Source: Codonopsis lanceolata (Eukaryota; Streptophyta; Magnoliopsida; Asterales; Campanulaceae). Taken from it: 64,000 nt of DNA. Positions 35,291 through 45,558 of this stretch are shown one piece after another. The stretch lies in contig CM028382.1 in NCBI GenBank assembly GCA_013146195.2, forward strand, positions 54,882,526-54,946,525, given 5' to 3'. A program made the position numbers and the translations under genes. The notes under the pieces were generated by a model. It worked only from the letters and a program-made list of their open reading frames with translations. It ran no database searches and had not been told where the DNA came from. Every line of letters starts with the position of its first letter. The first letter of the stretch is position 1.

Positions 35291-35599
35291 GTACCGGCCC
35301 GAATTGATTTGGAGTCCAACGAGGTGGTGACTTTATAAAATTGGTCAACCAATGTGATTGTGCACAAAATGGCTCGATCGTGTCAATGGATCAACTAAAC
35401 CTTGCACTTTCACATGTGGGGAAAGATGAAACATGAGAATTAGAGAATCAAGAAGGGGGGGTTGCACGGGTGCAAGGATTTTGGGAGTCAAGAGAGAGTC
35501 TAACCTTTCTTAGACGATTTTGGGGGCCTTTCATAGTGGAACTCGAGGGGGACCAATCCCGTGTCCGGCCCTAATGGTGATGTGACATTTATTCGGCAA

Positions 35600-36020
35600 A
35601 GCTTTCTCGACAGGTGTTAGAAAAAGGAGCTTTAGCATTTATGGCAATGGATCGGTGCATGGCGAGACTGCTTTGGCGATTATGAGGCAAAAGGGGATTT
35701 TCATTAATGGTGATGGGACTGTTGTACAACCAATCCTCCGGCGATGATCAAACGGCTTCCTTGTTATTTTCTGTCCTCTAGTAGCTTTCCTAAATATTTG
35801 GTCAGCGAACATTATAGCGACAAAGTCCCTAACGTACAACCATCACAACGATGGTCGGATATACTTGTCAATTGGCAAGCTTCGAGGACCAATGGCTACG
35901 ACTTGTGGTGATGCTCGCCCTTTGTACAATGCCCATAACATGTCATATGCTTGTCAGATGCGATCCACGTGATGCCCATGTGGGACCTTTCAGGTTTGGT
36001 CCCTTCACAATAGTAGTTGT
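35600..36020 (+). other. Unassigned coding-like patch
   Basis: A plus-strand stretch near 35620-35750 reads smoothly (includes GNGSVHGETALAIMRQ) before a TGA. A second stretch at 35835-35960 also lacks stops in one frame. Composition is balanced, unlike the AT-rich neighbours. No family was recognised. It may be a captured fragment. Confidence 0.25.
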
Positions 36021-36330
36021 TGGTGTACACGCAATTGGTTACGCTGCATTAGTATTTAACATGGTGGTGGCTTTGTAGAATTTATGAGTAATAAGAAGAT
36101 GCAAGTTTAGCCCGGCCGCCGCGATGTTGAATCCAAGATTTTGTTAGTTTAGGGGTTGGAAAAAAAAAGGTTTAAGTCAAGGGTCAAAATCATAAAATGG
36201 GAAAAACGATTCCTAAAAGATAGTAAGAGGTAAAAGTGGATAGCGTTTTCTTTTATTTAAATTTCAGCGAATAAAGTGAGAACAAAAAAAAGTGGTAAAG
36301 TAACTTCTTTTTTTTAAAACTAAAATAAAT

Positions 36331-36860
36331 CATGTGCGCATATAATACTTTAACACAAGTGTACGAGGAGAACAACAAATAAAAGGACAAAAGTTGATAA
36401 ATCAAGTGACGCCCTATACATGTGAGTATTTTTTATTATTTTAAGTGGGCACATAAATTAGTAAAAATCTATTATAAATAATAAAAATAAATTGACTTTA
36501 TAATAAATATTTGTATAATATATAGTTTATTTAAATCTCATCTCCATGTGACCCATGATTAAAGGGACGAGAAAAAAAAGGTCAAAAGAGAAAGTATTTT
36601 TATTAAAAAGACAAGTTTGGAAACAAGATTATTTTTTAAAAAATAGGACAATTATTTAGGAACGGAAGGCGTATATTGGAGTCAATTTATTTATGCCTGG
36701 AGTGTGAATAGTAGTAGTGTAGTAGTTGGAGTCAGAGGCAAATGTATGAATTATTTGTAACGTCATGTGATACCGCTCATCATAATATATATAATTTTTG
36801 TTTTATTATATATATATTTATAAAAGTTGAGTTGGTTTAATGATAATAAATAATAATATT

Positions 36861-36897
<37 letters not shown>

Positions 36898-37650
36898 TTT
36901 TTTTAATTTAAAGGGGATCAACACATTTCACCGCTCCCCCCCCCCCAGATGCACTACACAGAGGCGCCTAGCTAAGCTAGGGAGGGCAATATTTCTATAT
37001 TAAAAGAGCGTGGGATCAAATATTTCTGGATCCGCCACTGATCGGAGTCAATTTATATTTGTACGAGTAAGGTTAGAACTATACAAACTTCTTTTCAAAG
37101 AGGTTCTCTATTTTATATCTCCAGATTAATTTTAGATTTTAGGTCCTAAAATACTTACAAACTTTTAAAATAAAAAAATAAAAAAAATTAGTAGTGTAGA
37201 CTTTTTGGAGTGTTGAAACATTTGGAGAAAGTGGTTTGGAGGTCAAGTGTTCACACATGGGCCCCATCGTTTGATTTAGTAAAAAAGCAAAGGTACGTCC
37301 CAAGTCTTCACTCTTAAGAATCTAAAAAGATTCCTAAACTTTTTTTTTTTTTTTGAAGACCAAAAAGATTCCTAAACATCTTGCTCAAAAAAAAAGAATA
37401 ACGAGTTCTATTTCACTTTTATTATTCTGACCAAATATTTATTTTATGAAAAATAATATTCCCTCCCATTTAAATTTTAAATAATCATTCTTCTTTTCAT
37501 TTTATCTAATTTCAAATAATTATCTTTTTTAAAAACTTTTATTATTAAAAAAATAATTTTACCAATTTAACATTATTTTTTTCAGCCCCGAGCAAGCTAG
37601 ACTGAGCAAAGGGCCCCCCAAATTCTTAGCACCCCCAATCTCTTAGTTTA
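36331..37650. other. AT-rich sequence with homopolymer tracts, no gene
   Basis: It contains a poly(T) tract at about 36860-36892, a C-run at 36937-36947, and a CTGGATCCGCCACTG word (37027-37041) common at decayed plant transposon ends. Nothing coding. Confidence 0.5.
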
Positions 37651-37653
37651 CTG

Positions 37654-37829
37654 TACTTCCTCTGTTTTAGATGAATAGTTTCGTTTGAAAGTCAATTTTT
37701 TTAAAAAAATGATATTTTTAAGTACTCATTAATAATAAAATGATAATTTTATGATTTAATTTAAAAGTAAAATCTTTAAGTAAGACATATTAAAGAATAG
37801 TTGATTTTTTACCCAAAATAGAAAGATGA
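37654..37829. mobile_element. Stowaway-like MITE remnant
   Basis: TA followed by CTTCCTCTGTTTTAGATGAAT, then TTTCGTTTGAAAGTCAATTT, and a right end TTTTACCCAAAATAGAAAGA. This is a decayed form of the CTCCCTCCGTTYC family also present at 41543, 53940, 56665 and 57858. Confidence 0.6.
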
Positions 37830-38140
37830 TTAAGAAAAGGAAAAAAAAAAAGACTATGAAAATCCCTTGCGCCAGCGGTGAGCGCCAGCAACTGACAATG
37901 TTTACAAAGTGGGAGTGACAATCTTAATGCTGAAGAGTTCTTTGAATAATTGGTGTGGTTGGGTGGCACTGTCCCCAGATTCTTTGAAATTCCAGGGAGA
38001 GTACGTTGGTTATGCTTTTGATTTTGGGTCGGGTTAATCGGTTTTGTAATGCAAAATGTTGGTACCTAGTTGGCTAGCTGCAGTGACGAAGAAACTCTAT
38101 TTTGAAGAGGAGAGAGAGAGACTAAAAGTGTGATGTATGA

Positions 38141-38490
38141 CTGGGGTGTAAGTGGTTTGGTTTTATTTTGCTTATAACAAAGCCACAAACTGAATCATTC
38201 TTAGTGGTTTCAAAAATCTCAAATCGAATCAAATCGAGTAAGATTTGGAACCGAACCAATCGGTTTGGTTCGATTTTGTGGTTTATATAAATTGTTTTTA
38301 ATCAAATTAAATAACATTTAAAATAACAATAAAAATAAGATTTTAATTTGGAATTAGTATCAAAATTACGAAATAACCAACTAACAACAAATTATTATAA
38401 AGAAAACAATACAAATTTTAAAATAAACACAAACAATGGAAGAAATAATAATTCTTCAACAATCAAGTTTTTGTTTTGTTTAGTATCATA

Positions 38491-38524
<34 letters not shown>

Positions 38525-38617
38525 CAAAGGCGTAAATTATGCATATAAGATGATCCAAATGTTCAAAATACTTAATAAATGTAATATAATATATATTGTA
38601 TAATAAATAAATAAATA

Positions 38618-38665
<48 letters not shown>

Positions 38666-38822
38666 TTTGGTTCGATACAAAAAAATTGTGAACTGAACCG
38701 AACTTGGCGTTTTTTTCAAATTTTGAAACCGAAATCGAACCGTCTTTGATCAAAACCGAACCAAACCGACTGATTTGGTTTGATTCGATTCTATGGTTCG
38801 ATGGTTCCGATTTATACCCTTA
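38141..38822. mobile_element. hAT-like element with CGGTT-rich ends, copy 2 (inverted)
   Basis: The left end CTGGGGTGTAAGTGGTTTGG and right end CCGATTTATACCCTTA correspond to the reversed copy at 17135-17765. The internal AT-rich core also matches in reverse, including the ATAATAAATAAATAAA segment. Target duplications are not recognisable and the ends are mutated, so this copy is older. It contains GT/AT microsatellites at 38500-38525 and 38626-38661. Confidence 0.8.
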
Positions 38823-38829
38823 AATTGTA

Positions 38830-39345
38830 GATTATCTAGTAAGTTGAAACGAGTGAGGGTGTTTCTTAAAATTTAAGGAACTCTATATTGCGACTTGAAT
38901 GAGATATTTACTTTAAGTGCTCTCGTTCTAAATTAATGAGGTCGCACACACAACATACTAAAAAAATTTATGAATCGAACAAGGATAACAATAAACACAT
39001 CTTAAATTCTTAATCTTTAATGTTGCACCACCCTAGTTTTTTTTCTTTTTTTTTTCTTTGGTGTCTGTGTGACTCTTTAATTCACACGCTTCAATATGCA
39101 AATTATTAACTTAAAGGAAAATTTTGGTTTTTACTCGACCTAGCTGATGAGTTTGGCCCAAATCCTGATCACGAGCTAAGCATATGATCCTCCACGTGAT
39201 AGTCACGTAAAAAACAAGGACCAGGAAAAGGATCACCTGATCAGGATCGATCACATGGGTTGAGGATAATTAATCCCTTCCGACTAAGAATCCTTTTACA
39301 ATTTTGTCCGAGCAGAGAGTAATGCTTCTTGAACAGACAGACAGG
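38830..39345. other. No feature seen
   Basis: AT-rich stretch with no convincing frame. A GATCA-rich palindromic patch (39165-39255) was noted but not explained. Confidence 0.5.
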
Positions 39346-40111
39346 GCCGGCCCTGGGGTATGTCCAGGGGGGCAACCGCCATGGGCCCCAAATTTTGGGG
39401 GGCCCCGAGTTCATATGTATTTCTATAAGGGGGTATATGTAAAAAAAAATTACCGTTCTTTTACACCAATACGGCAAGCAATACACGGCTGACGGCAAGG
39501 CACAGAGAACGATGAGTCGATGACGGCTCTGTCGGGCTCACCGCTCACACAGAACGAGATGGAACGAGGCATGAACCAATGGACAACGATCTCCTTGTCC
39601 TTTCATCTATTATAAATTTACATCTTACATCATTATCAATTTACATTGGAATACAATTATCAAAATCAAATTTGGGGATTTTTTGAATTCTTCGCTATGA
39701 ATCTAATTCTGTCTTTCACGTAATCACGTTGAGCGGCTAAATCTTTGGAATCGCCGACGGCCGACGCAGAATCGTTGGCCGAAATCGCTACTTGGTAGCC
39801 GCACGACGAGAGTCACGAGACGACGGACGACGGCAACCGGCAGGGCATTTCGCCGCTTCTGTTCTGGCAGCACCAGCACGGCTCAAACTCTAAAAGAAGG
39901 TATGCTCTCTCTCCCGACTCTCCGATTCTCCGCCTCCGGCACCGGCAGCTGTTTGCTAAATAGCGGATATGTATTTGGAATGGGAACATATGTACGTTTA
40001 GCAATACATCCACTTGATTCTAGCGGTTGTATGGCTAAATATCCGCCAAAGACCAGCAACTGTACGACTATACATCCGCAAAGACGAGCAGCTGTTTGCT
40101 AAATAGCGAAT

Positions 40112-40297
40112 ATGTATTTGGAATGCCGGCATGCACGAGCGGATGTTTCGAAGAAGATTCGCTACTCGCCAGCGGATGTTGCGAAGAAGATCCTCTACTC
40201 ACTAGCGGATGTTTTCAGAAAACAAATGGTGAACGATGGGCGGGACACAGTGGTGGGCACGACTGAGATGGTGGTCGAAGACGAGTCTGTGATCTAA
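40112..40297 (+). other. 61-codon frame with tandem ADV-KKI-YS repeat
   Basis: Three tandem units of about 33-34 bp (GCGGATGTTnCGAAGAAGAT core) encode ADVSKKIRYSP, ADVAKKILYSL and ADVFRK. The frame is short, lies in a transposon-like region, and has no known family. It is probably a repeat read by chance. Confidence 0.2.
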
Positions 40298-40399
40298 AGA
40301 TGAATGAAATGAGAGAAGAGGTGAGGCAGAGAGGGAGATGACGGTCTGATGTTTGATCTAAAGATAGAAGGAGAGGGAGAGGGAAATGAAGGTTTGGAA

Positions 40400-40570
40400 G
40401 AGGGAGAGACTTGGGTCTATTATGGAGAGTAAATTGAGGGAGTAAATTGTGGGATAATAATTAAGAGAGTTGGAAGGAGAGAAAGAGACGATGGTTGGGA
40501 AGAGACTTGGTTGCTGGGGGAGTTAATTGAGGGAGTTAATTGAGGGAGTAATGGATGAGGGGTAGTGAGG
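40400..40570 (+). repeat. Purine-rich GAGGGAGTTAATT repeats
   Basis: GAGGGAGTAAATTG/GAGGGAGTTAATT recurs four times within GA-rich sequence. Confidence 0.6.
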
Positions 40571-40779
40571 TAATTTTGTCTATTAAATGGTGTTACGTTT
40601 AGTAAATTAGGTGTTACGTTTAGGTATTCTATTTTAAAAAATTCATAAACTCTTGAAATTGTCCAAAGAGAAGTGAATTTCACCTGATAGATGGGCCCAA
40701 AGAAATGTTGTTTTTTACGTGACGCAGAGCTTTAGCAATTAGAATAGGCCGGAGCGCCGACTTTAATTTTAAATCCAAT

Positions 40780-41050
40780 TTATGCATCATAATGCACCAA
40801 GTCAAACAACTATATGAAGCATTGTGCTACAAATATTAATGAATCAGACTTTCATGTCTCTTATTTCATGTACATAATCAATAAATGATTTCAAAAAAAT
40901 GTGTCATTCATGCATCTCAAATCTAAATCGATGAATCGCGATCAACGTGATTCAAAATTGATGCATACAGATTGAAAAAATATGTCCAGCAAGGAACAAA
41001 ATTCTATTCGGACATTTAATCGAATAGTTTACATGTATAACAACACAATA
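40780..41050. repeat. ATGCATCG-rich dispersed repeat, copy 3
   Basis: ATGCATCATAATGCACCA, CGATGAATCGCGATCA and TTCAAAATTGATGCATAC are followed by CAAAATTCTATTCGGACA and TTTACATGTATAACAAC. The last two align with the right part of copy 2. Confidence 0.55.
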
Positions 41051-41304
41051 TACAAAATGTATTTATTTTGAATCAAATACACATACAAAATAAAGAAGAA
41101 ACACAATTAGTTTGAATGAAAAAATCAAGCAGATTAATAATTTAGGAACTAAAGGGAGTATATTATTCTTTAAATATAAATTAATTTTTAAAAAACTTAA
41201 AGACGGAAGAGGAACTATAATTTTGGGACAAATAGTGTAGTATTATTATATTTTATTTATTCTAAAAATAGTCTCTCTCTTTTTATAATTCAAACGTTTT
41301 AATA

Positions 41305-41311
<7 letters not shown>

Positions 41312-41362
<51 letters not shown>

Positions 41363-41392
41363 ATATGTATGTATGTATATGTATGTATGTTT
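41312..41392. repeat. (AT)n / (GTAT)n microsatellite
   Basis: AT repeats to about 41354, then GTATGTAT variants. Confidence 0.95.
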
Positions 41393-41542
41393 TTAAATTG
41401 TTATTTATTAAAATTATTAATATTAATATTAGGAGTCGAAGTATTTTTCTTGATACAGATTCAAGAGGAGAGACTAAAGAGAATTTATTAATTTTTAGAT
41501 TTGAGTGATTGTATAGAATTACTAATTTACTGTATTAAATTA

Positions 41543-41697
41543 TACATCTTTTGTTTTGGGTAAAAAAATTATTATTTTATTTTTAGAATATTTAATTTAA
41601 AAAGTTTACTTTACAAAATTAAGGAGTGAAAATGTCATCTTATTAAAAAGTTTAAATTTCAAACGGAAACATTTTGCCTAAAACGGAGAGAATGCTA
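41543..41697. mobile_element. Stowaway-like MITE
   Basis: The right end TTTCAAACGGAAACATTTTG and CCTAAAACGGAGAGAATG, and the left TACATCTTTTGTTTTGGG, fit the CTCCCTCCGTTTC family in reverse orientation. Confidence 0.6.
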
Positions 41698-41700
41698 ATT

Positions 41701-41951
41701 ATCACTCTCTTCGTTTTCAAATTATCGTTCTCCTTTCGTTTTTCGATAATTCTAAAATAATTTTTATTTTTCAAAACTTTTTTTTTCAGGAAAATACTTT
41801 TATCACTTTACCCTTATTTTTTCAACTTATTTTAATTATGGTCATATGTTCAAGAGTATTAAAAATCAACATTTTATCAATATTTATAATACAGTTAATT
41901 ATATTTTTTAATCAAAAATAATGATAGTTTGAAAACATAATACAGAGTAAT
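41701..41951. mobile_element. Stowaway-like MITE, different subfamily
   Basis: The left end CTCTCTTCGTTTTCAAATTATCG and right end AATAATGATAGTTTGAAAAC with CAGAGTAAT form imperfect inverted repeats. Confidence 0.45.
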
Positions 41952-42035
41952 ATTTTTAGGGTTTTGAAAACGGTACATTTACAAAACATAAGTATTTATC
42001 TGGAATTAAATATATACTTTAGGGAAATTTAATAA

Positions 42036-42207
42036 CGACAATGTTAGAGTCACTCTCATTTTGTATCAAAATATAAGTATTCTATGATGTGGCATACTCT
42101 ATTTGGTTGGATATTTTGTGGGTCCCACCACTCCAGTAAAATGAGAGTGTGTCATATCACAAAGTACTCATATTTTGATGTAAAATGGGAGTGACTCAAG
42201 CATTACC
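42036..42207. mobile_element. 170 bp MITE with GAGTCACTC termini
   Basis: Inverted repeats of about 40 bp: AATGTTAGAGTCACTCTCA (left) and, on the complement, AATGCTTGAGTCACTCCCA (right), extending through CAAAATATRAGTA. The target duplication could not be fixed. Confidence 0.75.
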
Positions 42208-42209
42208 TA

Positions 42210-43400
42210 ATTTATAATTTGGAACGATTCAAAAAAAACCCCCGGCTAGCGTATGCGTATGCTAGAAGTTTAAACTTTTGAGGTCTTAAGCAACTTCCAT
42301 GCGCCCCCCGCGTCAGGTCCACGCAGCTTCCCAAAATTCCCGCCCTTTCTTGTTCTTAGCTTCCGTACAGATTTTGTGGTGGCCCACAAATGCACACATC
42401 AATGTGACTGAGACGGAGAGTGTATGCTTTGTCGTCATTTATTGGGGTCCACACGTATTGGTCACACGTCACACCAGATAGATGGTGGCGCACCAGAAGG
42501 AAGAATGAAGGGACACATAAAAAGATGAGCATAATCATCATAGTAAATCCCCATTTTCCAAGAGGTTTTGTAATGGTCATTTTGCTCCTTCACTTAGATT
42601 TTAGGAGTTATACACGTGTATATCGTAAATATATACTTGACACGTGTCACACTTTCAACTGTTGATAACCCATCACTGCCACTGCCACTGCCACTGCCAC
42701 GGCCTTTTCATTTCTTTCGACCTTTTATGCACTTTGGCCATGATGACTAAGTTTCCCTCAGCAGAAGAAGCCTCGAAAAACTTACTACCGAAGGTTATGC
42801 CTAAAGTAACACGATCACTCCACGTGATCGCTCCAAGTTTTGACGCAGTCACTTCTAAAGACTCACGTGATCGCTCGGATCTTGGTAAGAAACGGTTACA
42901 CTTTTTTCCGTCTTTAATTCACCGACCCACAATAAATCGGATAAAAAAATATATTCATAAACTGTCTTATTTACGTTTTTATCCCTGCCTAAAGAGTAAC
43001 GCGGCCGTAGATCACATCAAGTGCTTCAACCTAAAGACAATTATGATGTATTTATCATCTTTAAACCAGTAATCCACCCATGTGATGCATGCACGAGCAC
43101 ACACACACACACAAAAGGTGTCATAAATTTTTTAAAAAAATACGTTTAGTGAGTGAAATACGTATATGAAAATTAAACTAATAACAAAAAGGTAAAGATT
43201 AAAGAAACAACGTTAAATTAACAATTTTTTAAAATTATTTCAAGTATATACAATATTCATCATAGTATCACGCCTTAAAACATCGTTCTTTTTGTAGTGT
43301 TTGCAATTTAAATATATATGTATGAGTGTGTGTGTTGTGAAAAACATAAAAATAGTTTCGAATATTATATAAAATGTTGTCTTAAAGAAATAAATAGTAG
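42210..43400. other. Unassigned region, no supported gene
   Basis: It contains a CCACTG hexamer repeat at about 42674-42705 and three CACGTGAT boxes at 42815-42875. A 142-codon plus-strand frame (42644-43072) starts in the hexamer repeat and has no recognisable domain. Confidence 0.4.
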
Positions 43401-43560
43401 AGTAGGTCTCTTGTAAAATCGTCTTCCGGATCTTAATTTGTAAGACGAAACTCCACTCTCTCACAATTCAACTCACGAATACACAACAGGTCGGATAAAT
43501 AAGACACGTCTTACAAAAAATATACGTAAGACTATCTTACATAAATTTTTGTCATTATAA
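43400..43560 (-). mobile_element. GTAAGAC-family MITE remnant, inverted
   Basis: TTGTAAAATCGTCTTCCGGAT and GTAAGACTATCTTACAT arms surround a TTGTAAGACGAAACTCC segment. It is related to 21674-21801. Confidence 0.55.
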
Positions 43561-43659
43561 TATTGATATGAATACAAGTAACTAACATTGTGGGTTGACA
43601 ACGTAAAGCTATAAATTAATACATAGGTTTAAAAACAGTGTGAGAGAAAAAATAGCGAA

Positions 43660-43666
<7 letters not shown>

Positions 43667-43736
<70 letters not shown>
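43667..43736. repeat. (AT)n microsatellite
   Basis: About 70 bp of TA repeats, positional counterpart of the tract at 33179-33282 in the inverted paralogue. Confidence 0.95.
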
Positions 43737-43740
<4 letters not shown>

Positions 43741-43845
43741 TGGTGAAAAAAACTTAAGTTTAGGCCACCATACCATCTTTTGATAATTCTTCATTTTGAA
43801 GCATCCAAGTGGAGGTTTAATTTTTTTTTTCTAACAATTTACTAA

Positions 43846-45558
43846 TCTATATTAAAAGGCTAATTAGATAATTCTTCATTTACAGTTTTACCGTTATTGT
43901 TTTAGATTTATTGTTTTACTGATATATTATGTTCGTAATTATCCAGTTGCTTCTCCGTTAACGTGCATAACTAATCAATTTAATTTTAGTCCAGTTGTAA
44001 GATTCGAATATTTGTATTTTAATTTTTTTCTTTTTAATTGTAATCGTAATTAACTTAATCAATTTAATTTTTTTCCGATCCGTAATTTCGTATACAAATA
44101 AAAAATCGTAAGTTTTGTAATTTGAAATATTTGTTTTTTTTCTTTTTAACTGTTATCCTGATTAACTTAACTAATTTAATTTTTGTTTGACCTGTTTTTT
44201 TTGTTCGGTAATTTATTTTTTTCCGGCCCGCAATTTCGTATACAAATAAAAAAATCGTAAGTTTTGTCCGGCCCGTTTTTTTTTTGTTTATCCCGCAGTT
44301 TCGTATACAAATTATTAATTAATCCCTCCGTTCTTGGCAAAGAGGCCTTTACGGTTTTATAAATATTTAGTTGTAGTTTCTTAATTGATTGCTATCATCA
44401 ACTGAATCCCAATTTAATTTATATATGACTTAGATTTATTTTTGTATTAAAAAAATTGTTCGTAAGTTTTGTAATTAATTTTTGTAATTTTAAATATTTG
44501 TATTTTAATTTTTTTTCTTTTTGATTGTTATCATAATTAACTGAATCAGTTTAATTTTTGTTCGAAAAAAAAATTGTTTGTAAGTTTTGTAATCAACTTT
44601 TGTAATTTTGAATATTTGTATTTTAATTTCTTTATTTTTTTAAAAGTTATGCTTAGTTTCCCTTATTGGTCTGAAATCTTTGTAATTTCGATTTCGAAAT
44701 AGTATTTTATTAGTTCACTCTGTCTTATTCAATTTATTTTGTGGTTTTTGTTTGCACAAATTTTCATTTTTAAGTTTATTTCAATTAACAGGTGTTGGGT
44801 TGGTGTGTGAGAGAGAGAGAGATAGAGAGACACACACATATAGAATGCTTTTGGATGCTTAATTATACTCTTTTAAGATGAGTTATAAACTTTTACATCC
44901 AATAAAATGTGTTATTTCTTTAGTTTTCAGGATGTTGTTGTGTAATTTACATTAATACGACCCCTACAAAATCTCAATGATATATTAATTTATTTTCATC
45001 ATGTTCGGTTCATACATTGATCGCGCTCATACTGGTACTGTGCCATCGGTACGGGAACGAGTTTATTTTTATAGAATGCTGCACATCCTCTCATTGTTGT
45101 GGTTTCGTTTGTTGGGGCATGTGTATTGGGTTTCATTTATTTAATTGCCATTTTTTAGCTTTTAGGGTTGTTTAATTTGGATCAAATGCATCTTCGTTCA
45201 CCTGTTAGAGTTTTGTAGATGAAGCAGAAATTTTGGTTAACTGAATATGTTTGAATTTTTTTGTCTCATGTGTAGGTGGAAATAATGGACAAAGCTATTG
45301 CATCTCATGTTTACAAAATTAAGCAAGAACCCCCAAAAGAAGAAGACTGAGTTTTCGTTATTGAGAAAACAATAAAATTTATTTTCGTATTTTAACAATA
45401 GTTACAATTAAAATATTTATTTCTTGGTTTTTGTATGAAATAAATATCGAAGTAAAATGTTTAATTTTATTAGGTATTTGGGTTTATTTCCACATTATTT
45501 CATTTATTGCTAAATTCTCAAACTGACATCATGTCATCGGCACGAGAAAGAGTACTAA
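43846..45558 (+). mobile_element. Helitron 1 of a head-to-tail pair (1.71 kb)
   Basis: The 5' end TCTATATTAAAAGGC follows an A. The 3' end has ATGTCATCGGCACGAGAAAG then AGTACTAA. The next base starts a second element with TCTATATTAC. TC...CTRR ends without inverted repeats or target duplication define Helitrons. No Rep/helicase frame is present, so it is non-autonomous. It contains a (GA)n tract (about 44811-44830), an internal 3'-end-like motif near 45040 (TGTGCCATCGGTACGGGAAC) and a possible captured exon at 45276-45350. Confidence 0.85.
45276..45350 (+). pseudogene. Possible captured last exon inside Helitron 1
   Basis: A TTTG...TGTAG splice-acceptor-like site precedes 75 bp that read VEIMDKAIASHVYKIK then QEPPKEED and a TGA. 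It resembles the charged C-terminus of a host protein, but no family was recognised. The same stretch in Helitron 2 (about 47290-47370) has lost the ATG and gained a stop, so there is no evidence of selection. Confidence 0.3.

Larger units (their letters stand above)
33366..36330 (+). repeat. Segmental duplication, copy B (expanded)
   Basis: Counterpart of 21613-22680. Matching blocks are spread over 33366-33415, about 35300-35350 and 36030-36330. The intervening sequence includes a MULE-like element (33537-34243) and unassigned segments, so copy B grew by insertions. Confidence 0.75.
39352..40740 (+). mobile_element. hAT-like (Tip100-type) 5' end with repetitive downstream region, truncated
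   Basis: CAGGGCCGGCCCTG at 39352-39365, followed by GGGGCAACCGCC and GGGCCCCAAATTTTGGGGGGCCCC, is the kind of terminus seen in plant Tip100-type hAT elements. Downstream to about 40300 is GC-richer sequence resembling a 5' untranslated region. It includes a duplicated GCAGCTGTTTGCTAAATAGC block (39946 and 40088). No transposase and no matching right TIR were found. Confidence 0.45.

Noticed and set aside
38463..38753. Minus-strand frame with Ile-Tyr run
   Set aside because: Microsatellite inside a hAT-like element.
42644..43072. 142-codon plus-strand frame with Cys-His repeats
   Set aside because: The CHCHCHCH stretch is a CCACTG hexamer repeat; the rest matches no family and has no gene context.
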